Shown here piece after piece: positions 27,901 to 37,266 of a stretch of DNA of 64,000 nucleotides. Each line of letters opens with the position of its first letter. Position 1 is the stretch's first letter. Below the pieces are notes generated by a model. The model saw only the letters and a list, made by a program, of their open reading frames with translations. It was not told where the DNA came from and did not search any database. Origin of the DNA: Axinella damicornis (taxonomy: Eukaryota; Porifera; Demospongiae; Axinellida; Axinellidae); the NCBI GenBank assembly GCA_963931865.1, contig OZ007514.1, positions 124,001 through 188,000 of the forward strand, written 5' to 3'. Position numbers and translations under genes: made by a program.

Positions 27901-30285
27901 CAGACGTGTTGGTTTCTTGGGGGGTGGGGCTTCCTCATCAGAGGGGGGAGGGGGTGGGGGCTAACGAAGAGCGGGAGAGAGGAAGGGAGGTGTGTGTGTG
28001 TTGGGGGGGGGGGGGGGGGGGGGGGGGGGGAACAACATTGTCTGACAGCATGATATCCTGATTTCCTTATTATGGCAACTACATGTATGTGTCCAAGATA
28101 TACATGTACATTGTAGCCTTGTACCCAGGCCTTCTCACCCCAGGAGCCCCATGCACCCAGGCCTTCTCACCCCAGGAGCCCCATGCACCCAGGCCTTCTC
28201 ACCCCAGGAGTCCCGTGCACCCAGGCCTTCTCACCCCAGGAGCCCCATGCACCCAGGCCTTCTCACCCCAGGAGCCCCATGCACCCAGGCCTTCTCACCC
28301 CAGGAGCCCCATGCACCCAGGCCTTCTCACCCCAGGAGCCCCATGCACCCAGGCCTTCTCACCCCAGGAGCCCCATGCACCCAGGCCTTCTCACCCCAGG
28401 AGCCCCATGCACCCACGCCTTCTCACCCCAGGAGCCCCATGCACCCAGGCCTTCTCACCCCAGGAGCCCCATGCACCCACGCCTTCTCACCCCAGGAGCC
28501 CCATGCACCCAGGCCTTCTCACCCCAGGAGCCCCATGCACCCACGCCTTCTCACCCCAGGAGCCCCATGCACCCAGGCCTTCTCACCCCAGGAGCCCCAT
28601 GCACCCACGCCTTCTCACCCCAGGAGCCCCATGCACCCAGGCCTTCTCACCCCAGGAGCCCCATGCACCCACGCCTTCTCACCCCAGGAGCCCCATGCAC
28701 CCAGGCCTTCTCACCCCAGGAGTCCCATGTACCCAGGCCTTCTCACCCCAGGAGCCCCATGCACCCAGGCCTTCTCACCCCAGGAGCCCCATGCACCCAC
28801 GCCTTCTCACCCCAGGAGCCCCATGCACCCAGGCCTTCTCACCCCAGGAGTCCCATGTACCCAGGCCTTCTCACCCCGGAGTGAGAAGGCCTGGGTACGA
28901 GGCTACCCAAGACCTCCCTTGCACTACCTTCCTTGTCTTCCTGATGTGGAGGTAGAGAGGCTCTAGTGTCTTCTGGTAGTGCAGCTCAACAAACCCACGG
29001 CTGAGGCCGAGGAACGAGGACAGACCGACATACAGCCCTCCAGGAGACTCCTGCAGGGGGAAAACACAAGATATGTTTGTAGCCATGGTCCCAGGCGCTC
29101 GGTACAGGGAGAAGAGCAGTACATACCAGGTGCTCTTCTCCCCATACTGGGAATGAGGCTACTACGTTTGTAGAGAGACAAAATAGTTAGCTGGATAGAG
29201 CGATGACAGGTTGTGGATAAAGCCATGGAAAGAGCGTTTGCATGCATAGCTATTGGACTCAAAAGCCAGTATATTTAAATGTGTGCTTGTCCATTCAACA
29301 CGTTCAGTTGCATGATACAGAGATTCCACAAATGAACACTGGAAGGTCATTCACTAGCCTCGTTCCCAGGCCGTTTTGGGAGGGAGAAACGGCCTGGCGA
29401 CTTCCGCGAGTTCAAACTGTATACGGACGTAACGTCACGGCAATTGCATACCTCATTCAAGCAGTGAAGTCCACATGATACTTCTGATATTTTCACCGGC
29501 TGAGAACGGTCCTTTCCTGTCCGTGGAAGAAACTGTTTGCGCAGGTTCTGCGACGGAAGGCAAGCAGAAGGCGAACAAACAAAAGTCGTCGTGCAGAGCA
29601 CCTACACTAGCGCGATCGAGCGATCAACTATTGTGATGAATGGGCGTGACTGCGACGTTTCAACGCATTACGCATTCGGTTTACTGTTGTCATGTGACAG
29701 CGATCTGAAATCTGATTGGGTCTTCCAACGCTCTGGCAGCGGAAGTAACAGTTTGAACTCGCGGAAGTTGCCAGGCCATTTCTCCCTCCCAAAACAGCCT
29801 GGGAACGAGGTCTGATCCTAGACCATATGGGGCAAAGTGATATCGCAAACCCGAGTATGGACTCAGGAATGGGATTGTCATTAACATAGGGTTGAGAAAT
29901 GCCACCATCGTCTAGGCAGCAACATATAGAACAGAGATACGATATGAGCAACATTACAATATGCTGAACAACCAGTACACCGCATGGCACACAAACATTA
30001 CAGCTCATGGGCACACAAAATATTACAGCTGGTGGCACACACAGCTCGTGGCACACAAGTATTACAGCTAGTGGCACACAAATATATTACAGCTCGTGGC
30101 ACACAAATATTACAGCTGGTGGCACACAAATAATACAGCTGGTGGCACACAAATAATACAGCTGGTGGCACACAGCTGTCACTTACAGGTGTGTCGAATG
30201 AGTAGACACACTCATCCTTATACACTTTGTCCCCTCTCATGGGCACACGGATGGAGGACCAGTCCTTGCGTTGCAAAACCTCCAT
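24941..30285 (-). CDS. USP5: Ubiquitin carboxyl-terminal hydrolase 5 (5' part, cut by assembly gap)
   Basis: Six exons on the minus strand: 30285-30187, 29050-28928, 27960-27775, 27082-26988, 25168-25118, 25032-24941; 646 nt, 215 aa. USP5 (isopeptidase T) is the cytosolic/nuclear enzyme that takes apart unanchored polyubiquitin chains. Seen in order: [15 protein letters not shown] (start of the cryptic N-terminal UBP domain), [30 protein letters not shown], then the UBP zinc finger with C189-x2-C192 and [19 protein letters not shown], which recognises the free C-terminus of ubiquitin. The catalytic Cys and His boxes and the UBA domains (about 640 residues) are missing: the next exon is not found between 24940 and the gap. 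USP5 rather than USP13 is supported by the [13 protein letters not shown] segment, but a single ancestral USP5/13 gene is likely. Exon 3 starts with a proline run (six P) whose acceptor (TTAG) is less certain. Start codons of USP5 and PHB2 are 89 bp apart. Confidence 0.9.
25243..25316. mobile_element. Perfect 74-bp TAG/CTA palindrome with exact 9-bp target duplication
   Basis: Two exact inverse halves starting TAGCCTCGTTCCCAGGCC with no loop. Flanked by ACAGGATAT at 25234-25242 and again at 25317-25325. The clearest member of the family. Lies in USP5 intron 4/5 space, upstream of exon 5. Confidence 0.85.
25371..25777. mobile_element. 407-bp TAG/CTA element
   Basis: Starts TAGCCTCGTACCCAGGCC and ends GGCCTGGGAACGTGGTTA, with inverse arms of about 85 bp that share CACTTGGCAAAATTCCCGTA. 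Flanks TGAAATCCC (25362-25370) and TAAAATCCC (25778-25786), 8 of 9 identical. The middle has no ORF of note. Confidence 0.75.
26186..26436. mobile_element. Possible TAG/CTA element, degenerate
   Basis: Begins TAGTCTGGTTCCCGGG and ends CGTCTGGGAACGAGGCTA; internal direct repeat CAAAGACGGAGAC (near 26285 and 26369). No target duplication recognised. Confidence 0.35.
27300..27775. repeat. 35-bp minisatellite abutting USP5 exon 3 donor
   Basis: About ten copies of a 35-bp unit with TGTGGCAGCTGTGTAACC and TTATGGCAGGTGTG. It ends at the exon 3 border (27775). A variant unit at 27636-27676 also holds GTACCTTCTG-GGCAGCTGTG, a copy of the exon 3/donor junction (CAGAAG/GTAC on the minus strand). Confidence 0.85.
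28002..28030. repeat. Poly-G run
   Basis: About 28 consecutive G in USP5 intron 2; poly-C on the transcript strand. Confidence 0.9.
28114..28905. mobile_element. TAG/CTA element expanded by a 32-bp minisatellite
   Basis: Left end TAGCCTTGTACCCAGGCC at 28114, right end GGCCTGGGTACGAGGCTA ending at 28905. Between them are about 23 copies of a 32-bp unit containing CAGGCCTTCTCACCCCAGGA. From about 28380 to 28700 units alternate between CCCAGGCC and CCCACGCC, a 64-bp higher-order repeat. The last 60 bp (28860-28905) still fold as the original short palindrome. It lies in USP5 intron 2. Confidence 0.8.
29355..29810. mobile_element. 456-bp TAG/CTA element
   Basis: Left arm TAGCCTCGTTCCCAGGCC from 29355, right arm ending GCCTGGGAACGAGG at 29810 (the last CTA is lost). 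Arms of about 70 bp share GCGAGTTCAAACTG and TTTTGGGAGGGAGAAA. No clear target duplication. USP5 intron 1. Confidence 0.6.
29995..30175. repeat. 23-bp minisatellite next to USP5 exon 1 donor
   Basis: About eight imperfect units with ATTACAGCTGGTGGCACACA, ending about 12 bp from the exon 1 donor (30186). Confidence 0.75.
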
Positions 30286-30374
30286 GATAGGATCTCGTTA
30301 CTGACGCTGCTAAAATGTTGGAGCTAAAGGGTTAACGTGACAACTCTCGACCACGTGGACTAATAGCTTATAAG
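30286..30374. promoter_or_regulatory. Bidirectional promoter USP5 / PHB2
   Basis: Only 89 bp separate the two start codons on opposite strands, so both 5' UTRs and the core promoter must overlap. It contains an E-box CACGTG (30352-30357). No TATA box is evident. Confidence 0.65.
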
Positions 30375-33149
30375 ATGGCGAAATCACTGCAGAAGATTTT
30401 CGGCCAGGGAGGCTCGCGGCTGCCGCGCGGGACTTCCTGGGGAGTGAGGCTGCTGGGTACGGCTGCAGTGGTGGGGCTTGGAATCTACGAGTCGATGTAC
30501 ACGGGTGAGAGGGTGGGGTTGTGAAGTGGTAGCTAGCTAGCTGTCTAGGTGGCCAGCCCCGCCATGCGTGCTGAAACTTGTCTTGCGTACACTAAATTAG
30601 AAGCTGTTAATGAAGCTTTGCAAGATCCCATTGAATATTCACTCCAGATTTAGGGCTGATGTGTTCCATTGTGACTTACAAGTTGGTCAATCTCTTGCTT
30701 TGACCTTTGACCCCTGCTCCCAGTGGAGGGAGGGCATCGTGCCATCATCTTCAGCAGGATCAGTGGCATACAGAAGAAGATTCGCGGGGAGGGCATCCAC
30801 TTTAGGTTAGCTGCTTGTTCCTGAAGCTCTGTGACACATATTTTTTTCCCATCCCAGCAATCGTTGTCTGACATATGTAGCCTCATTCCCAGGCTCCTCC
30901 CCGTCGCATACCATAGAGGACCGGTATTCGACAATAAACTGGGGAGGAGCCTGGGAACGAGGCTAGTCTTATACATGTGCTGTCTTTATTGTCCCTATCC
31001 GTTCTACCTATTCCATCCCACTCCTCAGGGTCCCCTGGTTCCAGTACCCCATCATCTATGACATCAGGGCTCGGCCAAAGCTCCTGACCTCGCCGACTGG
31101 CAGCAAGGACCTTCAGATGGTCAACATGGGGCTGAGGGTGCTGCACCGCCCCAACCAGTATGAGCTTCCCAGCATGTACCGCAGACTGGGATTGGATTAT
31201 GATGACAGGGTCCTCCCCTCAATTTGTAATGAGGTGAGGCTCAGCTGTAGATGTATGGTGTAGCCAATTTGAGGTGAGGACTGTTTTATCATGTACTCAC
31301 TCTGCAGTGCAGCTCCCAATAGAGTTTTTGCTATTTGCACAATCTAGTTCCGTTTCAACATTCTGACTGTATTGCGTAGTTATGAAGTTCTAGTTTCTAT
31401 GTGGAGTGCCATGTACCTTCTAATCTGTAACATACATCAGCCCATGAAGCTTTACCCGTAGCAGGTTATCATCCGCTAGGGGTGTCACAGAATGCCTAGT
31501 GTTCAAGCACAACTGAAATCGAATGTGCTTAGCCAGGTATTAGTGTCACTGTGTGTCCTCTCATTCCGCAGGTGTTGAAGGCTGTGGTCGCACAGTTCAA
31601 TGCTTCCCAGTTGATCACACAGAGAGCCAAGGTTACTAGTTAGTGAAGATTCTGTTAGGGGCCGGATACCATCGGCTGTCCTTTCATTTATGGCCACTGT
31701 ATCCCCAACCCCCCACCCTCTCTCCACCCTCCACCCTCTTCCCTCCCTCCCTCCCCCCCTCCCCCCCCCCCCCCCCCCACCAGGTGAGTGTCTTGGTACG
31801 AGACCAACTGATGGAGAGGGCAAAAGATTTCTTCATAATCCTAGACGATGTCTCCATCGTAAGTGCACACTGACTCACTTGTGCATACTACATGTTACCA
31901 TTCTTTTGTGAGGCAGATACCCTCTCCCTTTCTCTCCTACTTATTGCCCTCCCTGCAACTCTCAACTCTTGCCCTCCCTCAATCTCTCGGTCCCTCTCCT
32001 CCCCCCCCCCCCCCCCCTCAGACTGATCTGAGTTTCAGTCGGGAGTACACAGCTGCTGTGGAGTCAAAGCAAGTCGGTACGTCTTCACCCGTAAACACAG
32101 ATGACTTCATACATCAATGAAATGTTTGGTTTTCCAGCGGGAGTGCTGGTATCTGCATGGCGATATTCATAACAGTAATTACGTGTCCCCCACCCCCAAC
32201 TGACCCGCACAGCACAACAGGAGGCCCAGAGGGCTCAGTTCATTGTTGAGAGGGCAAAGCAGGAGCGGCAGGAGAAGGTCGTGAGAGCAGAAGGGGAGGC
32301 TGAGGCAGCAAGAATGATATCCTCTCAACCTTGTCATATAATGTCGTAGATGCTCACTGCTACAGTAGGCTAAATGATCGAAAGTTGTTGGAACATTAGA
32401 CGTAGCACACAAACTGTCATGGCCTGTCTTGCTGGTGGGCTAGGGAAGCTGTGTACATTGTACTGTGCTCCACACAAGGAGTGCTCATGCTCCACACAAG
32501 GAGTGATCATGCTCCAGCTGCAGTGTGGGAATGTTTCCTTGACAACGGAGCACCTTGGTAAGGCTATGGAGGAGAACCCTGGCTATCTCCGTCTCAGGAA
32601 GATCCGAGCAGCGCAGGCCATTGCTGGCACTGTGAGTCACACGTATCCATGTTATGCTCGGGAGCACGCCTTCCCATCTCATACATGTATGCAAGCTTGG
32701 CCCCAGTAGGGGACGGAAATTGAAGTTGTTGTCATTCTCTGGTCTCTTCACCAGCTGTGATTCATGGTTGTATATTCCGTTCCAGATTTCCCAGTCCCAG
32801 AACCGGGTCTACCTGAATGCAGAGAGTCTCATGCTTAACTTGAAAGACCTTGAAATTAAAGAAGGGTAAGATAGCACCTCCAGAGCCATGCTTGGCGTCC
32901 CAGCACTGCTTCTGAGTGGGAGTGGCAGGTCGCTTGTATGACCTAGTTGATGCTAGGGCTTGGCAGTGATAAAATTTCCGAGGCCTTTAATTCCTCGCCA
33001 TGTTTCAAACTGTGAGCAATCAACAATGGAGGTGGGAATGGCCTGGTAGGTAGCTGCAGGACGTAACGTACCGTGTTCAACTCAGTTGTCACCCTCTCTA
33101 CACACACACACTATGCAGTGCTTTTTCACGACCACAAAAAAAGAAGTGA
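30375..33149 (+). CDS. PHB2: Prohibitin-2
   Basis: Ten exons: 30375-30504, 30724-30805, 31029-31233, 31572-31631, 31784-31858, 32022-32076, 32213-32316, 32554-32631, 32786-32865, 33119-33149; 900 nt, 299 aa, the same length as I know for the human protein. PHB2 forms ring complexes with PHB1 in the inner mitochondrial membrane and acts in cristae shape and protein quality control. Seen: N-terminal hydrophobic anchor ([15 protein letters not shown]), SPFH/prohibitin domain ([36 protein letters not shown]), coiled-coil region ([16 protein letters not shown]) and C-terminal [15 protein letters not shown]. The last exon supplies AFSRPQKKK; without it the frame would end at TAA 32867. Intron 7 (32317-32553) is AT-AC with U12-type signals. 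Head-to-head with USP5, tail-to-tail with CENPS (121 bp between stops). Confidence 0.95.
30878..30965. mobile_element. TAG/CTA palindromic MITE in PHB2 intron 2
   Basis: TAGCCTCATTCCCAGGCTCC at 30878 and its inverse ending GGGAACGAGGCTA at 30965; arms about 28 bp, loop about 30 bp. No clear target duplication. Confidence 0.65.
32317..32553 (+). other. PHB2: U12-type AT-AC intron of PHB2
   Basis: The donor reads ATATCCTCT directly after the codon ATG; the branch site TTCCTTGAC is at 32535-32543 and the intron ends in AC at 32553, 11 nt after the branch A. Joining 32316 to 32554 gives EAARM then [10 protein letters not shown], the expected prohibitin sequence in phase 0. No GT-AG pair restores this join. 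Confidence 0.88.
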
Positions 33150-33270
33150 CTGCAATAATTGTATTGCTGTCTCAAGTTGTAACGTGTATTGATAAATACC
33201 AGCTGTGTTTATACGTTTCAGAAAATGTGCTGTACATGAATCAGAGAACCACACATAGTTACCATGGCAA

Positions 33271-34971
33271 CTAATCACTGTCCTCCACTGATGCGGTCTG
33301 AACTGCCGCTGTGTGTTCCTTGTGGCCTTTCTTTCCTCTCCTCCGTCGCCCCTCGTCCTCCCCCCGGTCTGCTCTCAGTTGATCAGCCTAGGTGGTGATG
33401 TAATCGTGGAGACTAGAGTTTCTTCGACAGCACAGCCGAACATCCTCCAGTGACACAGTAGTCCGCTTTGCATGTCTGGAGTGATCAGATAAAGCAGTGC
33501 TGTCAATGTAGCTTCAGAGACTAGCCTCATCTCTCTAGCTCTCAAAATTCACCTTTGAACCTGTCTTTGTTCTGTTCAAAGATCAAGTGTATGTGGTTTA
33601 GAAAGCTGATGGAGATGGCCTGGGGACGAGGCTTCCGACCAACATTTCACTCCACTATTTAGCAGCTCAGAATGGCATGCTAGAATGGCATGCCAGGGAG
33701 CACCAGTTTGAGGATTAACAGCTTCGGACCGAGGTGGAGTGGAACTTGTCTCCATGGAAGCAGTATTTTTGGCCACAAGAGTGCTAAGTAGACTGCACTC
33801 CGTGGGGGTGCGGTCCACTTACACGCACTCTTGGCTACCATGGACAGGTGGCAGGTTGTTTCGTACAGGATCGGAAAATCAGCATAATGGAGGTGGACAG
33901 TGACCACCGTAGGCAGGTTCCACTGAATTGGGTGCAGTCAGAAAAGGGTCTATGAACTCCACCCACCTGGCAAACTGTTCCAGGTCAGTGGCTAACACCT
34001 CGCACTGCTTGAACGTCGTCTCGGAGACGGCTGCCACAAACCCACGACTGAAGGTCGTGCCCTCAGTCTCCTCACACATGCGGCCCACAGCATAGTGGAG
34101 AGCTGCCTTGAGTCGCTATCAGGGAAAATGGCATCCAATTTGCAGTGACCTTGCACTACTACCATGTGTAGGACTATAGCCTCGTTACCAGAGGGAGGAG
34201 AAAACGATCTCGGGCCTGGGAATGTAGGACTTGCATAATATGTTAGCTTCACTCCCAGGCCTGTGGTCTAGCAAATCTGATTTATGCACGGAGCGAAAAG
34301 AACAGGTTTAGTGACACAGAGGAATTCATTCAAAACCTGACGTCAGAGCAAACGTCATGGGATCCCGGGAAGGAACACAATAAAACACCTGTCTTATTAC
34401 GACGTCAGTGATCAGCAAGAAATATTTGGTACCTGTGCGTCCAACCATAGATAATATACATTTCGTAGTATGTTATATGGTCCAACCTACCAACATTCCG
34501 GCAGCGTTCATGAAAACGTGTCACCAGACACATTCTGTTCTCCCTGTGACGTTTTGCCCGCAACACTCGGAACAAGGCTGATGTGTACAATAGCCTCAAT
34601 ATGCAATGCAAGGAGTAGATGCACTGCCACCTTGTTGTAAAACATACGTACAACTTCCAGGAGTTTGAGGAGAGTTTAGTCAGTTGGTTCAAGAGCTCTT
34701 ATAGGTCTGCATGCACACAAAACCAGTAAGGTAAGTCGGGGTAATTTCGGTCACGGTTTATTTCCGGTCACTTAATAGAGAAGGGCTTCTCTATAATTTC
34801 CAAAAGCTACGTTTTCAGGCAAAACTATGATGCTGTGCAGATAGAGGCAACACTCAGCTATACCCGGTGACCGAAATTACCCGGACTTACCTTAGCACTA
34901 GTAAACTGCACACACCTCACCTGCTTCTGTGCTAGCTCCTCGTACTCTTCATCACTTGCCTCTCCCGCCAT
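33271..34971 (-). CDS. CENPS: Centromere protein S / MHF1, with an in-frame TAG
   Basis: Exons on the minus strand: 34971-34921, 34115-33967, 33475-33271. CENPS is a histone-fold protein that pairs with CENPX at kinetochores and in the FANCM DNA-repair complex. The sequence RLKAALHYAVGRMCEE, FSRGFVAAVSETTFKQCEV and HAKRTTVSLEDVRLCCRR covers the histone fold and matches the family closely. Phases 0 and 2 fit exactly. In exon 3 a TAG at 33390-33388 (codon 96) stops the frame after HDYITT. The same frame then stays open for 38 more codons (ADQLRADRGEDEG, RRRRGKKG, VEDSD) to TAG at 33273-33271, which would give about the usual family length (human about 138 aa). So either a 95-aa product is made, or the TAG is a polymorphism, sequencing error or readthrough site. 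I found no plausible intron that removes it. Confidence 0.88.
34729..34892. mobile_element. MITE with TA flanks and splice-donor-like ends
   Basis: The ends read AGGTAAGTC-GGGTAATTTC with GGTCAC further in, on both arms (34729-34754 and 34867-34892), differing at one base. TA flanks (34727-34728, 34893-34894) suggest a Tc1/mariner-type insertion. It is in CENPS intron 1. Confidence 0.6.
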
Positions 34972-35101
34972 GTTCCCGCGCCCTCACGTTTGCGAATTCG
35001 AGACTGCCTCTACTGCGCATGCGCAGTAACGTGGCCACGTCACAAAGCTAAAGCTTTTTCTTTGGATTGTGGATGTCCCCTCGCCCTTTCTACGGATAAA
35101 A
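34972..35101. promoter_or_regulatory. Bidirectional promoter CENPS / COPB2 with NRF-1 palindrome
   Basis: 130 bp between the two start codons. Contains TGCGCATGCGCA at 35014-35025 (perfect NRF-1 consensus) and ACGTCAC (CRE-like) at 35037-35043. No TATA box is evident. Confidence 0.65.
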
Positions 35102-37218
35102 ATGCCTCTAAGACTGGACGTTAAGGTACGCTTAGCAGAGATGTGTATAGTGTATAATTGCATGAAATGCAGTTTACCTAATGAAGGGGTAGCGAACACC
35201 GTATAGTAGTGCGCTTTATTTAGAACGCACACAGCTTCCTAGATGCTGCAGCACTCACTATGCTGTGGATTGTTTGGGTTCTTGTTTGCACGGGTGAACT
35301 CCTACCTGACAACTACCCCTCCCCAACCCTCAACACGCACATGTACTGCACTGATCACCACATTTACACACAGCGTAAGCTCCTTGCCCGCTCTGACCGG
35401 GTGAAATGCATGGATATCCACCCCAAGGAGCCATGGATGCTGGCCAGCCTGTACAACGGCAATGTCCACGTGTGGAACCATGAATCACAAACATTAGTGA
35501 AGTCGTTTGAGGTCACAGATTTGCCAGGTAAGCACTCCGGTAGCCTCGTTCCCAGGCAGCCTGGGAAGGAGGCTAGTGCTCCAGGGGTACCAGTGAGTGT
35601 CTAACATATGGACCCAATGCAAATTTACAACTGATAATGGAAAACCGCCAACCTGTTGGTGTACCTCGAGACGGTGGCTTCTCTGGCGATGTTGGCAAAT
35701 GCTAAATGATGGAGGGCATATTTCGATTGATACTGAATACGCTGCCAATGTATTGTGGTACTGTCACACCAAAATCAGTCCCCCTTATAAGTGGTCCCCC
35801 GGGACCAAATAATTCAACAAAACTGGTCCCCTTGGGACCAAAATTTTCAGAGAAAATTGGTCCCCCCCTGAAAAATGTGGTCCTCCCAATTCTCAAACAC
35901 TTTTTGTCAAACTGTAACCTGTAAGACTTTAATGACTGTACGTACCATGTTGAAGTGCACAAATAAAATCAGAATGACATCAAGTTAATAATATATGTGT
36001 GTGAAAGGCAAACTGAAGTGTACAAATAAAATAAGAATGACATCAAGTTAATAATAGATGTGTCTAAACATTAATACATTTTGTACAAAACCAGTCAGTA
36101 CCATGAAGTTTAGCAGTATCCTGGATATGCTCACACGAGCTGTGGTACCACTCTCTGCACAACATGTTATACGGAAATGCCACGGAAACGTGATGTAAGT
36201 GTACGGGGTCTGTACACGCATGGCCCGGGGTCCACTGAACTCAGTAATGAACTACAGCAGAGTAATACACCGAGTCTCAATGTCCTGGCACCACTGCGTG
36301 TCCCAGAGAAGAATCGAGTTGCTGTGGGAGTGACTGCAAGTTGTTGATGCCTGAACGTTTATGTTTCTCTCATACAGTGCGAGCAGCAAAGTTTGTCGTT
36401 AGGAAAAGCTGGATAGTCACTGGATCGGTGAGCAATTTAAGTTTGTCATCCCTAGGGCAGCCAGAGATACAACCGCTGCAGTGTGTTCCGTGAGTATCTG
36501 ATAACTTTACGGGACACCATTTGATCTTGTCCTGTAGGACGACATGCTTGTACGTGTGTTCAACTACAACACTCTGGAGAAGGTGAACTCATTTGAAGCC
36601 CACACGGACTACCTCCGCTCCATCATCGTCCACCCGACCCACCCATACATTCTCACAAGCAGTGGTATGTAGCTTATTGGCTCCCTCCCCTCCTCTCCCT
36701 CCCTCCCTCCCTCCCGCCCTCCAACCCTCCTTCCCCTCCCCTCCCTCCCTCCCTCCCTCCCTCCAACCCTCCCTCCCTCCCTCCCTCCCTCCCTCCCTCC
36801 CTCCCTCCCTCCCTCCCTCCCTCCCTCCCTCCCTCCCTCCCTCCCTCCCTCCCTCCCTCCCTCCCTCCTAGATGACATGCTCATCAAGCTATGGGACTGG
36901 GACAAGAAGTGGCAGTGTTCACAGGTGTTTGAGGGCCACTCCCACTATGTGATGATGATCGTGCTCAACCCCAAAGACAACAACCAGTTCGCCAGCGCCT
37001 CCCTGGACAGGACCATCAAGGTGTGGCAGCTCGGCTCAACGCACCCCAACTTCACGCTGGAGGGCCACGAGAAGGGAATCAACTGCATCGACTACTTTCA
37101 TGGCGGAGACAAACCTTATCTCATCTCAGGAGCTGACGACAGGCAAGAAACTCACTGCCCATCTTTATTGTAACTCTCAGTGACTTTGTCTTGCTTACAT
37201 GTACTTACTGCACAAGTG

Positions 37219-37266
<48 letters not shown>

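Noticed and set aside
28125..28880. CRISPR-like array
   Set aside because: Units are contiguous with no spacers, and the window is clearly eukaryotic.
28083..28966. Several 230-290 aa frames
   Set aside because: Generated by the 32-bp minisatellite within USP5 intron 2; no conserved sequence.
32654..32869. PHB2 ending at TAA 32867 after KEG
   Set aside because: GG/GTAAGA is a strong donor, and splicing to 33119 gives a 299-aa protein with a basic C-terminus as expected for PHB2.
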